Shown here: positions 24,143 to 31,706 of the stretch, in pieces
How the letters are laid out: each line of letters begins with the position of its first letter
Position numbering within the stretch: position 1 is the stretch's first letter
From: CAZDDI01 sp964504195
GTDB lineage: Bacteria > Chloroflexota > Anaerolineae > B4-G1 > SLSP01
DNA length: 34,680 nt
Direction of reading: 5' to 3'
NCBI GenBank assembly: GCA_964504195.1
Contig: CAZDDI010000050.1
Span: forward strand, 1 to 34,680
Translations under genes and position numbers: made by a program
Notes under the pieces: model-generated
The model's database searches: none
Told to the model about the DNA's origin: nothing
What the model saw: only the letters and a program-made list of their open reading frames with translations

Positions 24143-25489
24143 ATGAAGAAAAATTCCCTGTCCGCAAAGAGTAGCGGTGGACCGAAGAAACCTACATCTA
24201 ATATTAAACCATCTGCACCTAGACCGGCCTCCAAGCCCGCACCACCACCCCGCCCGGCCCCGGTGTCCAAACCGGCCCCCCCGCCCAGCCGCCCAGCGCC
24301 TGCCAAGCCAGCGACACCCAGTCGCCCGGCCCCAGTGTCCAAACCAGCTCCGCCCGCATCCAACATCAAATCTTCTGTCACGTCACAGCCGCCCACGCGC
24401 GGAGCGCAACAACCAGCAGGCCCGGCAAAAGCTTCGGTAGCCAAGACTGGCGCGCTCAGCCCAGAGCAGCAATCCAAGTTCGACTCAGCGCAAAGCCAGT
24501 GGCACACGATCTCCAACAAGCTGTCTTTTACGGATGTGCAACGGCGCATCCAGGACACGGGCGCAAAAGTCACCAGTTTCGACAGTCAGATTGCCGATTT
24601 ACGCAAACGCGGTTATAAATTCGGCCAGAGCTGGGAGGCGCGCGCCCAAACGCTTCAGGAGCAGTGGCCGCAGCAACAATACCAGGCCCAGACCATCTTG
24701 CACCAACAGCAAAATCAGCTATTGAGCTCCGGGCAACAGATCGAGGGTATGTTTGCGCAAGCGGCGATGAACGCCGCGGTACTGATGTCCCTAGAGGCCG
24801 GCATGAACGCCTTGCAAGCGCGCCTCAGCAGTACCGAAAGCCAGGTGGAAAGTGTATACGGGCAGACCGCACACGAAGCCCGGCTGCTGGAGAAGGAGAT
24901 TGCACAAGCACGCTTTTTGCTGGATGCACTGGATACCGCTTCATTCCCGCTCCAGATTGGCGAAGTCGGCGTAGCTGTTTGTAAGGCCAAGTGGGTGAGT
25001 GATCGTGACCAACCGCGTGGGCGGCTGTTCCTCACCACCAATCGCATCATCTTCGAGCAACACGAAGAGATCGCCACCAAAAAAGTGCTCTTCATCACCA
25101 CCCAGAAGCAACTGGTGCAGAAACTCCTTTGGGAAGCTCCCGTAGGCGCGGTAGACGACATGACCGCCGAGGACATCCGCCGCTTCATGGCCCGCAACAC
25201 GGAGAACCTCACGCTACACTTCAACGTCCGCACTCGCGAACTGCCAGAAGATGTAACGCTTGACTTGGAAGATGCCGACAATCACACCTGGATTGGTCTC
25301 ATCCGGCGGGTGAAAGAGGGGCGCATTGATGCGGAGGTGGTGGGAACGGAGGCTGGCGCAGTATTACCGGAGCCTAAAGTCATCCCCACCAAATGCTCTA
25401 GTTGTGGTGCGCAACTCCCGGAAGTGTTCCGAGGAATGCGCACGGTCAGCTGCGATTATTGCGGCTCGACCACAGCCATCGAATACTGA
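24143..25489 (+). CDS. Proline-rich, coiled-coil, PH/GRAM-like, zinc-ribbon protein
   Basis: A 448-residue soluble protein. Residues about 10-75 are low-complexity Pro/Ala/Lys/Ser with repeats of RPAPVSKPAPP. Residues about 108-285 are strongly helical and rich in Gln, Ala and Glu, probably a long coiled coil. Residues about 285-405 hold beta strands with GRLFLTTNRIIFEQ, the look of GRAM/PH-like domains that bind membranes or lipids. The C-terminal 31 residues are a zinc ribbon with Cys418, Cys421, Cys437 and Cys440. There is no signal peptide or membrane helix. The ATG has a very strong AAAGGAGGTT. I cannot assign a function; the layout is that of a scaffold or adaptor. The gene stands alone between the ABC operon and tilS. 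Confidence 0.82.
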   Translation: MKKNSLSAKSSGGPKKPTSNIKPSAPRPASKPAPPPRPAPVSKPAPPPSRPAPAKPATPSRPAPVSKPAPPASNIKSSVTSQPPTRGAQQPAGPAKASVAKTGALSPEQQSKFDSAQSQWHTISNKLSFTDVQRRIQDTGAKVTSFDSQIADLRKRGYKFGQSWEARAQTLQEQWPQQQYQAQTILHQQQNQLLSSGQQIEGMFAQAAMNAAVLMSLEAGMNALQARLSSTESQVESVYGQTAHEARLLEKEIAQARFLLDALDTASFPLQIGEVGVAVCKAKWVSDRDQPRGRLFLTTNRIIFEQHEEIATKKVLFITTQKQLVQKLLWEAPVGAVDDMTAEDIRRFMARNTENLTLHFNVRTRELPEDVTLDLEDADNHTWIGLIRRVKEGRIDAEVVGTEAGAVLPEPKVIPTKCSSCGAQLPEVFRGMRTVSCDYCGSTTAIEY

Positions 25490-25557
25490 AATTTGCCCGC
25501 GGCGTTGCTACCCACTCTGTAAATCTGTATTTCGAGATGCCAGTGCGCTTTTTTTTG

Positions 25558-25593
25558 ACCACAGACGACGGACAACCGACCGCTGTCTGTGGT
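25558..25593. terminator. Hairpin between zinc-ribbon gene and tilS
   Basis: ACCACAGAC (25558-25566) and GTCTGTGGT (25585-25593) make 9 perfect pairs. A run of eight Ts precedes it, so on the plus strand the T tract is on the wrong side; it reads better as a terminator of antisense transcription or as a dispersed repeat of the ACCACAGAC type. Confidence 0.4.
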
Positions 25594-25615
25594 TTATGCT
25601 GACTTAAATTAAAGT

Positions 25616-27088
25616 ATGGACCTGCTACCTATCATCGAACGCTACCTACTGCATCATCGCCTGACGCAGCCTAACGCCACCCTGGTAGTAGGCGTCTCAG
25701 GCGGGGCGGATTCGGTAACTTTGTTACATCTGTTGCACCGGCTGGCAAAGGCATACCACTGGCGGTTGCACGTCGCACACCTGCACCACGGGCTGCGCGG
25801 TGCGGATGCGGATGCGGATGCCGAGTTCGTCGCGGCCCTGGCAAAGCGCTGGGGATTACCCTGCACCGTGGAGCACGTTGCACTGCCAGACAGCTCCACC
25901 AGGGAGCAGCTCTCACTCGAAGAAGCAGCCCGACGCGCACGCTACGCCTTCTTGGCCCGCGTCGCCGGCCAAGTGGGCGCAACGACCCTTGCCGTAGGTC
26001 ACAACGCCGACGATCAGGCTGAGACAGTGTTGATGCACTTGTTGCGCGGAACCGGGCTGGCAGGCTTGCGTGGCATGTTACCCTGCACCCCACTGGATAC
26101 ATACTGGCTCACGCCCCAACCCACAGAATCCACATCCCCACTGTATCTCATCCGCCCACTACTGAACACCCCACGTGCAAGCATCGAGGCCTACTGTGCA
26201 GCGCAGGACCTGGAAACGCGCTTTGACCGCTCCAATCTCGATACGACTTTCTTCCGCAACCGGCTACGCTACGAGACACTGCCATACTTACGCGAGCTCA
26301 ACCCGCGCATTGACCATCGCCTGCAACATCTGGCTGAAGTGGTACAGGCCGATTACGACCTGCTCGAAGTGACGCTGACGGCAGCCTGGGATACATTAGC
26401 CATACAGGAAGGCCCGGAGGCAATAGTCTTCGACTTGGACAAGTGGCGGTTGCAACCGCTCGCTGTGCAACGAGGGTTGCTCCGACGCGCGGCGTACCGG
26501 CTGCGCCCAGCTGTGCGCGATGTAGATTTCGTTCATATCGCACAGGCAGTGCATATAGGCGCAGCGGGAACCACCGGAGCGCAGGCCACTCTGCCTGGGG
26601 GACTGCGGTTTACAGTGGACTACAGGGTGTTGCGCTTGACCACTGAAGACAGCGCCGCACTACCCACCGAGCAGCCCTGGCTGCCGCCCCAAACCAGGCT
26701 GCCGATACAGCTGCCCGGCGTGACCGCGCTACCCGGTGCGTGGCGGCTGAGAGCGGAATTACCCCAAACCTGGGACTTGAATACCATACGTGCCAACGCT
26801 GATCCCTGGCAAGCATGGCTGGCACTACCGGAACAAACAGGCACGCTTACGCTCCGCACGCGGCGGATAGGAGATCGCTTCCAGCCGCATGGATTAGGAG
26901 GCACAGAAGTCCGCTTGAGCGATTTCTTCATCAGCGCCAAAGTCCCGCTGGCCTGGCGCGATCACCTGCCCTTGCTCACCTGCGATGATCGTATTCTCTG
27001 GATAGCCGGATGGCGACTCAACCAGACGGCCCTGGTTCGCCCGGACACCACGCGTGTGGTATACTTACGGTTTGAGTGTGGTGAGTAA
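25616..27088 (+). CDS. tilS: tRNA(Ile)-lysidine synthase
   Basis: A 490-residue enzyme. The PP-loop SGGADS is at 28-33 in VGVSGGADSVTLLHLL, followed by HLHHGLRG, GHNADDQAETVLMHLLRGTGLAGLRGM and RPLL, the diagnostic N-terminal set. The middle part (about 215-330) is the substrate-binding helical domain and the C-terminus (LRTRRIGDRFQPHGLGG, SDFFISAKVP) is the TilS C-domain. It uses ATP and lysine to modify C34 of the AUA-reading isoleucine tRNA, an essential step. No Shine-Dalgarno sequence is seen; TTAAAT lies close to the ATG, so the message may be nearly leaderless. A run of GATGCG repeats encodes a short AspAla repeat at residues 62-66. Confidence 0.97.
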   Translation: MDLLPIIERYLLHHRLTQPNATLVVGVSGGADSVTLLHLLHRLAKAYHWRLHVAHLHHGLRGADADADAEFVAALAKRWGLPCTVEHVALPDSSTREQLSLEEAARRARYAFLARVAGQVGATTLAVGHNADDQAETVLMHLLRGTGLAGLRGMLPCTPLDTYWLTPQPTESTSPLYLIRPLLNTPRASIEAYCAAQDLETRFDRSNLDTTFFRNRLRYETLPYLRELNPRIDHRLQHLAEVVQADYDLLEVTLTAAWDTLAIQEGPEAIVFDLDKWRLQPLAVQRGLLRRAAYRLRPAVRDVDFVHIAQAVHIGAAGTTGAQATLPGGLRFTVDYRVLRLTTEDSAALPTEQPWLPPQTRLPIQLPGVTALPGAWRLRAELPQTWDLNTIRANADPWQAWLALPEQTGTLTLRTRRIGDRFQPHGLGGTEVRLSDFFISAKVPLAWRDHLPLLTCDDRILWIAGWRLNQTALVRPDTTRVVYLRFECGE

Positions 27089-27151
27089 GGGGTAGAAACT
27101 TCTTCGTTCCCCAGCACCCTTTACCTCCTATCCCTGTTTTCAGGAGACCAG

Positions 27152-27814
27152 ATGGCAAAAAAACTCATTCTCGTTGCGGGCAACATCGGAGCCGGCAAAA
27201 CCTCGCTGGCCGAACGGCTCGCCGAGCGGTTGGGCTGGCATGTCGCCTACGAATCGGTAGACGACAACCCTTATCTAGCCGATTTCTATAGCAATATGCA
27301 CGCCTGGAGCTTTCACCTCCAGGTATTCTTCCTGGGCCATCGTGCCGAGCAACATCAACGCATGGCCGAGCTCCCCATATCTGCAGTCATTGATCGCAGT
27401 ATCTACGAGGACGCCTACATCTTTGCTCGCGCGCTCTATGAGATGCACAACATGACCGAGCGCGACTATCAAGCCTACCACCGACTTTACAAGCTCGTCA
27501 TTGCATCACTGCCACGTCCCGACCTGCTGATTTACGTCCAGGCCAGTGTGCCCACCCTGCTCGCGCACATCCAGGCACGCGGACGTGAAATCGAGCAAAA
27601 TATCTCCAGTGACTATCTCGCACTGTTAGAGCGGTTTTATGAGGATTGGCTGGCACATTTTGACCTCTGTCCAGTATTAACTGTGCCCGGCGACAATCTG
27701 AACTTTGTGTGTTATCCACGGCATCTGGAAATTATCGCCGAGCGCGTGCAAGATAAACTGGCGGGTAAAGAAGCTGTGGAATTCCCTAACATCGAGGAAA
27801 TCAATGCCGGCTGA
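27152..27814 (+). CDS. Deoxynucleoside kinase (dNK family)
   Basis: A 220-residue kinase. P-loop GNIGAGKTS at about 11-19, then VDDNPYLADFY with Asp/Glu for substrate, the DRSIYEDAYIFA motif (base and sugar contacts) and RGREIEQNI with Arg of the LID. It phosphorylates a deoxynucleoside, most likely deoxyadenosine or deoxyguanosine judging by resemblance to bacterial dAK/dGK. Cytosolic, salvage pathway. AGGAG precedes the ATG. The next gene begins inside its last codons, so both are on one mRNA. Confidence 0.93.
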   Translation: MAKKLILVAGNIGAGKTSLAERLAERLGWHVAYESVDDNPYLADFYSNMHAWSFHLQVFFLGHRAEQHQRMAELPISAVIDRSIYEDAYIFARALYEMHNMTERDYQAYHRLYKLVIASLPRPDLLIYVQASVPTLLAHIQARGREIEQNISSDYLALLERFYEDWLAHFDLCPVLTVPGDNLNFVCYPRHLEIIAERVQDKLAGKEAVEFPNIEEINAG

Positions 27815-29168
27815 TTACGGAGAACCGCTGAGCGAGCGCGAAATCGAGATCGTGCAGTGGGTAGCGGAAGGGCTTTCCAACCGCGAAATCGCGCAGCAGG
27901 CCTTCGTCAGCCCGAACACAGTCAAAGTACACCTGCGTAACATCTTCACCAAGACGGGCGTAGCTTCGCGCACGGAGCTGACGATGCTGGCGGTACGCGA
28001 GGGCTGGGTAACTGTGCCCAGCGCAACCGATGAAGCCCTCCCGGTGACACCCGCTGAACCAGCTAGCGTGCCGGAGATGGCCCTGCCCGCAGAAATCATA
28101 TCCACGTCCCCCAGCATAGCACGGCCAACCTGGTCACGCGCGCGCTGGGTAACACTAGTTTTAGGAATCCTTGGCGCATTGTGGATCCTCTGGTTGCCGG
28201 GACAAAGCGCGCAAGGAAACGGCCCGCTCGCAGAAGAAGGCGCATTGGTAGACCTGCCGGCCCAGATTGCTTCGCCCGCACTCAACGATGCAGCTTGGCT
28301 CGAACAAACGCCGTTGCCGCAACGGCGCGCGCGCCTGGGGCTGGCGGCCTACGCGGGGCAACTCTACGCGGTAGGCGGCCTCAGCGCCGAAGGGCCAAGC
28401 GCGCAGCTCGATATTTACGACATCCAGGCGCAAACGTGGCGCAGCGGACCGCCACGCCCGCTGGCCTTGGCGAACGTGGCCGCAATCGCATTGCCATCTG
28501 GCAATATTCTAGTTCCCGGCGGCTGTGATGCAGAAGGCCAACCGGTAGCCGATGTTCATAGCTACGATTCACAGCGCGAGGTATGGATCACGCTGGCCCC
28601 ACTCCCTGAACCATTGTGCGCCTATGGCCTAACACGCCAGGGCGCCGATGCATATCTATTCGGCGGCTGGAACGGCAGCCAGTACCGCGCCGTCGCCTAT
28701 AGGTACGATTCCGTCACTGACCAGTGGGCAGATATACCGGCCCCCTTGCAAGCACGCGCCTTTGGCGGCGCAGCCACGCTAGGCACGCGCATATATTATG
28801 TCGGCGGTTATGATGGAGCAGAGCAAGCAATCTGTGAAGTTTTTGATACTGTCGAGGGCCATTGGGAGCGCTGCGCCCCCATGCTTGTGCGGCGAGGCGG
28901 ATTGGGCCTGGTCGCTATTGGGGGACAGATTTACGCGATTGGAGGCGGTTGGAGTGGCTATCTAGGGTTCAATGAGCACTATCGCCCGGAAACGGATACC
29001 TGGAGCGTGTTCGAGACACCGCTGGTAGGTGAGTGGCGCAATTTGGGCTTGGTGATCTGGGAAACTTCAATCTATGCCGTAGGCGGCTGGAACGGCGATT
29101 ATCTCAATCGTACCTATATGCGAGAGATTTTGCCGTTCCGGGTTTTTGTGCCGATTACGTTGCCGTGA
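27804..29168 (+). CDS. LuxR-type HTH, transmembrane helix and kelch propeller fusion
   Basis: A 454-residue protein. Residues 8-66 are a complete LuxR/GerE helix-turn-helix: LSEREIEIVQWVAEGLSNREI, VSPNTVKVHLRNIF, GVASRTEL. A Pro/Ala-rich linker leads to one membrane helix at about 114-132 preceded by Arg residues, so the DNA-binding end is inside. Residues about 160-445 are six kelch units with [IL]Y.[VI]GG followed by a Trp (e.g. LYAVGGLS, AYLFGGWNG, IYYVGGYDG, IYAIGGGW, IYAVGGWNG), a probable extracellular beta-propeller. There is no receiver domain. This suggests a one-component regulator that reads an outside ligand. The ATG at 27804 has GAGGAAATCA before it and overlaps the kinase gene by 11 bp. 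Confidence 0.88.
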   Translation: MPADYGEPLSEREIEIVQWVAEGLSNREIAQQAFVSPNTVKVHLRNIFTKTGVASRTELTMLAVREGWVTVPSATDEALPVTPAEPASVPEMALPAEIISTSPSIARPTWSRARWVTLVLGILGALWILWLPGQSAQGNGPLAEEGALVDLPAQIASPALNDAAWLEQTPLPQRRARLGLAAYAGQLYAVGGLSAEGPSAQLDIYDIQAQTWRSGPPRPLALANVAAIALPSGNILVPGGCDAEGQPVADVHSYDSQREVWITLAPLPEPLCAYGLTRQGADAYLFGGWNGSQYRAVAYRYDSVTDQWADIPAPLQARAFGGAATLGTRIYYVGGYDGAEQAICEVFDTVEGHWERCAPMLVRRGGLGLVAIGGQIYAIGGGWSGYLGFNEHYRPETDTWSVFETPLVGEWRNLGLVIWETSIYAVGGWNGDYLNRTYMREILPFRVFVPITLP

Positions 29169-29187
29169 TGTGTGAAGATTGCTCTGG

Positions 29188-29967
29188 TCACGCCTCACCT
29201 TTCACAGCCAGCGCTTTTTCCATGAACGCCAACGTGTACGCGGCGATGTCATCCAGTTCGCAATCGAGCAAGACGGTGTGGGGCGAACGCTCCATCCAGT
29301 GCATTTCTTTGAGCGTGGCGCTCACGCCATCGTAGACGGCTTGCCCGCTGTGCGGCGCGATGGCCTTATCCAACCGCCCCTGCACCACCAGCGTGGGCTG
29401 CTGGATGCGAGCGAGCCGCCGCCGCACCTGATTCCGCAACAGCGTGAGCTGCCCGGCCGCCTTGACCGGGTTTTCCACATACCCCTGCCACTGATCCTCC
29501 GAATCAAGCTGTTCCTTCATAAAAAACGGGCGGAACGGTACCATGAGCGGCCCAATGACCGGTGCCCACGCTACCACCCACCCTTCAATCTCCAAGGCGG
29601 GCGAATAAGCCAGCACCCCCGCAACTTCGGGATGCTCGCTCGCCAGGTAAAGCGCCAACACCGCGCCCATGGACTCACCCCCGATGAAGACCTGCTCGCA
29701 GCGCGCCTGTAAATCCTGATAGGCGCGCTCCAGTGTGGCAACCCAATCGCGCCAATGAACGCGGTTCATCTCCGCCGGGGTGGTGCCGTGACCGGGCAGC
29801 AGCGGCCCGGAGACCGTGTAGCCTTTCTCATGCAGGATGCGCCCTAGCAGGCGCACCTCGGCAGTGGTGGCACTGAAGCCATGCGAGAGCAGCACCCCAA
29901 TCGGGCCGCCCTCCCAGAAGAAGGTGTCGCCCTCCAGATGGGGGTTGTGTAAGGCTGGATTTTGCAT
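29188..29967 (-). CDS. Alpha/beta hydrolase (carboxylesterase/monoacylglycerol lipase type)
   Basis: A 259-residue hydrolase. GVLLSHGFSATTAEVRLLGRIL provides the oxyanion-hole HGF, GGESMGA holds the nucleophile Ser, and VVQGRLDKAI and SPHTVLLD supply Asp and His. These fit the Est30/thermostable carboxylesterase family, which cleaves short to medium acyl esters. No signal peptide is seen. The ATG at 29967 has GAGGAGGCATAC before it; a longer frame to 30045 would translate a repeat. It is convergent with the kelch gene, with only 19 bp between stops, and downstream of the attC-like region on its own strand. Confidence 0.92.
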   Translation of the reverse strand: MQNPALHNPHLEGDTFFWEGGPIGVLLSHGFSATTAEVRLLGRILHEKGYTVSGPLLPGHGTTPAEMNRVHWRDWVATLERAYQDLQARCEQVFIGGESMGAVLALYLASEHPEVAGVLAYSPALEIEGWVVAWAPVIGPLMVPFRPFFMKEQLDSEDQWQGYVENPVKAAGQLTLLRNQVRRRLARIQQPTLVVQGRLDKAIAPHSGQAVYDGVSATLKEMHWMERSPHTVLLDCELDDIAAYTLAFMEKALAVKGEA

Positions 29968-29983
29968 GTATGCCTCCTCACAA

Positions 29984-30001
29984 AATGGCGAATGGCGAAT
30001 C
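29984..30001. repeat. Short dispersed motif TTCGCCATTCGCCATT
   Basis: AATGGCGAATGGCGAATC here is identical to 9572-9589. In both places it lies just upstream of the ribosome binding site of a minus-strand gene, here the esterase. Confidence 0.8.
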
Positions 30002-30017
30002 TCAAAATTTAACTCGC

Positions 30018-30117
30018 GTTCGGGCGAGGCAATCAGGTTCGTCAAACTCGGCTAAGCCCTTTGCCCAGCCAACGGCTCCGTCCATGTTGGATTTGACAGG
30101 GATTGTCTCGCCCTAAC
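30018..30117. repeat. Imperfect inverted repeat abutting attC-like site
   Basis: GTTCGGGCGAGGCAATC (30018-30034) and GATTGTCTCGCCCTAAC (30101-30117) pair at 15 of 17 positions, and weaker pairing (GTCAAA with TTTGAC) continues inward. The right arm's last seven bases are one core box of the attC-like site, so the two structures share a boundary. No gene within. Confidence 0.6.
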
Positions 30118-30168
30118 GGCAAGCATAAGCCGCCGCGCAAGCGCTATCGCTACAACCGCGTGTTAGGC
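30111..30168 (-). other. Integron attC-like recombination site
   Basis: On the minus strand the 58-bp site begins GCCTAAC (30168-30162, a full RYYYAAC box) and ends GTTAGGG (30117-30111, GTTRRRY at six of seven positions). Between them an imperfect palindrome centred on GCGCTTGCGC carries TAGCGATAGC on one side and GGCGGCTTA on the other, close to the L-box pattern of known attC sites. The stop codon of the adjacent gene falls inside it, as is usual for gene cassettes. No integrase gene is present in the window. Confidence 0.7.
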
Positions 30169-30827
30169 AGCACATAATCAGAGAAGCCACCTATCCTGAG
30201 AATTTCCTCCACAGTCAGCAATCTTCCGCCCACTTTGGCTATTACACGATCTCGGCGGGGATTCTGAACAAGCAAAGAACAGCATACAGGACAACCTGGA
30301 CAGCATAGTGTAGGTACCACCAATTTTAGGTACCTTTCATCACAGAGACTCAACCAGGCCCTATCAACAAACCCCTTGTCTTCAACCCGCCTGATGACTT
30401 GGCTCAAATCCTCTACTATACGCCAGCCTGAACTATGGTCAAATGGCGCAGGATACCAACGTGCATTGTAAACCACTTTGGCAACATCCCTTGCCAAAGC
30501 CAAAACTTGCTTAGGTAGTGATTCTGTTGTCTGGTGATATAAATTGTTTACTGCATCAACGATTAGACGTGCTTCTCGCCAGCGTCCCGCTTTGCCCTCG
30601 CCCCACTTGTTGGCCTCTCCTGCAAAGTCAATAACCATTTCAACTTCGGCTGACGGAAAAACATATCCGCAGGACACTTCCAATATCCTCATACCCCAAA
30701 CGGAACGGAACTCCCTCGGAATACGCTCAAAAATAAGAACACCTGTCTCCAGCAGATGATTTGCTTCCCAGTGCTCTTTGGCTTTCCGGACAATCCAACC
30801 GCTTAGCCCAACTTCATGCCTAAACAT
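30150..30827 (-). CDS. Orphan gene, probable integron cassette product
   Basis: A 225-residue protein of unknown function. No membrane helix or signal peptide. Residues about 85-130 (EGKAGRWREARLIVDAVNNLY, then LPKQVLALARDVAKVVYNARW) are helical. A cysteine cluster CCPGCPVCC lies near 175-183 and could bind metal. The last residues, LPNTRL, are encoded by the attC-like site itself, a pattern seen in many cassette proteins. It is visibly richer in A/T than the neighbours. No ribosome binding site precedes the ATG. It sits alone between the ABC-2 permease gene and the esterase on the same strand. I cannot place it in a family. Confidence 0.78.
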   Translation of the reverse strand: MFRHEVGLSGWIVRKAKEHWEANHLLETGVLIFERIPREFRSVWGMRILEVSCGYVFPSAEVEMVIDFAGEANKWGEGKAGRWREARLIVDAVNNLYHQTTESLPKQVLALARDVAKVVYNARWYPAPFDHSSGWRIVEDLSQVIRRVEDKGFVDRAWLSLCDERYLKLVVPTLCCPGCPVCCSLLVQNPRRDRVIAKVGGRLLTVEEILRIGGFSDYVLPNTRL

Positions 30828-30864
30828 AATGTAATGTCTGTCGCCCGAACTTTGGCTCAGTCAA

Positions 30865-31692
30865 TCACCGCGAAAACGGCACTTTCCAGCTGCCCTCACC
30901 GCTGACGCGAATATCGCGGCGGGTGAAGAGCAGCCAGGCCAGCGCAGCGAGCAATACCGTCGCCCCCAGCAATACCGCGAAGGGCAGTATGTTCAGCCCA
31001 TCGAGTGCGCTCCCGCCCTGGTAATACTTGAGCGGTAAGACCGCATCGAGGGGTTTGAGCAGCTCGTTGATACGCGCCAGGGAAGTAATCAGGTAGTTGG
31101 CAACCAGCAGCCCTCCTGCGACGCTGGCGGCGACCGTGCGTGAAGGCAACAGCAGGCTCAACAATAGCGCGATGGCCCCAAACAGCAGCAGCACAGCCAA
31201 GAGCGAGAGATGCGGCAAGGCAAGCGCCAGCACGCTCACATCCCAATCCACCAGCGGCAGTCCGGCGACAAAACCCAGCCAGGTACACGCCAGAATCGCC
31301 ACCGTTGCCGCCGCAAAGGCGAGAAAGCGTCCCCAGAAGATCGCAGAGCGGCTCACCGGATAGGCCAACAGCAGATCGAGCCGGCCTTTCTCCTCATCGG
31401 TTGCCAGCAAGCCCGACCCTATCAGTACGGCAAAAATGCCGGCAATGACCGGGACATAGGAGAAGAGCGCAAAATCCAGGTAGCCTGCTGGCGAGAGGAA
31501 ATCCAATCCGCCGCCGAAAAAGGCCAGCATGACCTCGCCATAAGCATTGAAGAGCGCCACGACCTCTGCTTGCTGCTCAATCATAGGGTTGTAAATCGCC
31601 ATCAGATACACGGTAATCAGCCCAAAGGAGATACCCCAGCCGAGAATCTGGCTGCGCAGGCGCTTGAGAGTATATGCAAAAATTGCTAACAT
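30865..31692 (-). CDS. ABC-2 type exporter permease
   Basis: A 275-residue inner-membrane protein with six hydrophobic helices. The first is entered after a basic YTLKRLRSQI, and DEEKGRLDLLLAYPVSRSAIFWGRFLA is the conserved cytoplasmic coupling segment of ABC-2 permeases. It pairs with the ATPase gene 14 bp upstream on the same mRNA. Such pairs export drugs, antibiotics or lipids, and some maintain the cell in ways not tied to transport of drugs; substrate unknown. GAGGAG precedes the ATG. Confidence 0.92.
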   Translation of the reverse strand: MLAIFAYTLKRLRSQILGWGISFGLITVYLMAIYNPMIEQQAEVVALFNAYGEVMLAFFGGGLDFLSPAGYLDFALFSYVPVIAGIFAVLIGSGLLATDEEKGRLDLLLAYPVSRSAIFWGRFLAFAAATVAILACTWLGFVAGLPLVDWDVSVLALALPHLSLLAVLLLFGAIALLLSLLLPSRTVAASVAGGLLVANYLITSLARINELLKPLDAVLPLKYYQGGSALDGLNILPFAVLLGATVLLAALAWLLFTRRDIRVSGEGSWKVPFSR

Positions 31693-31706
31693 GGTTATCT
31701 CCTCAC

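Noticed and set aside
30150..30827. Toxin-antitoxin or defence role for the cassette gene
   Set aside because: Cassettes often carry such genes, but no nuclease, HEPN RxxxxH or toxin motif could be verified and there is no partner gene.
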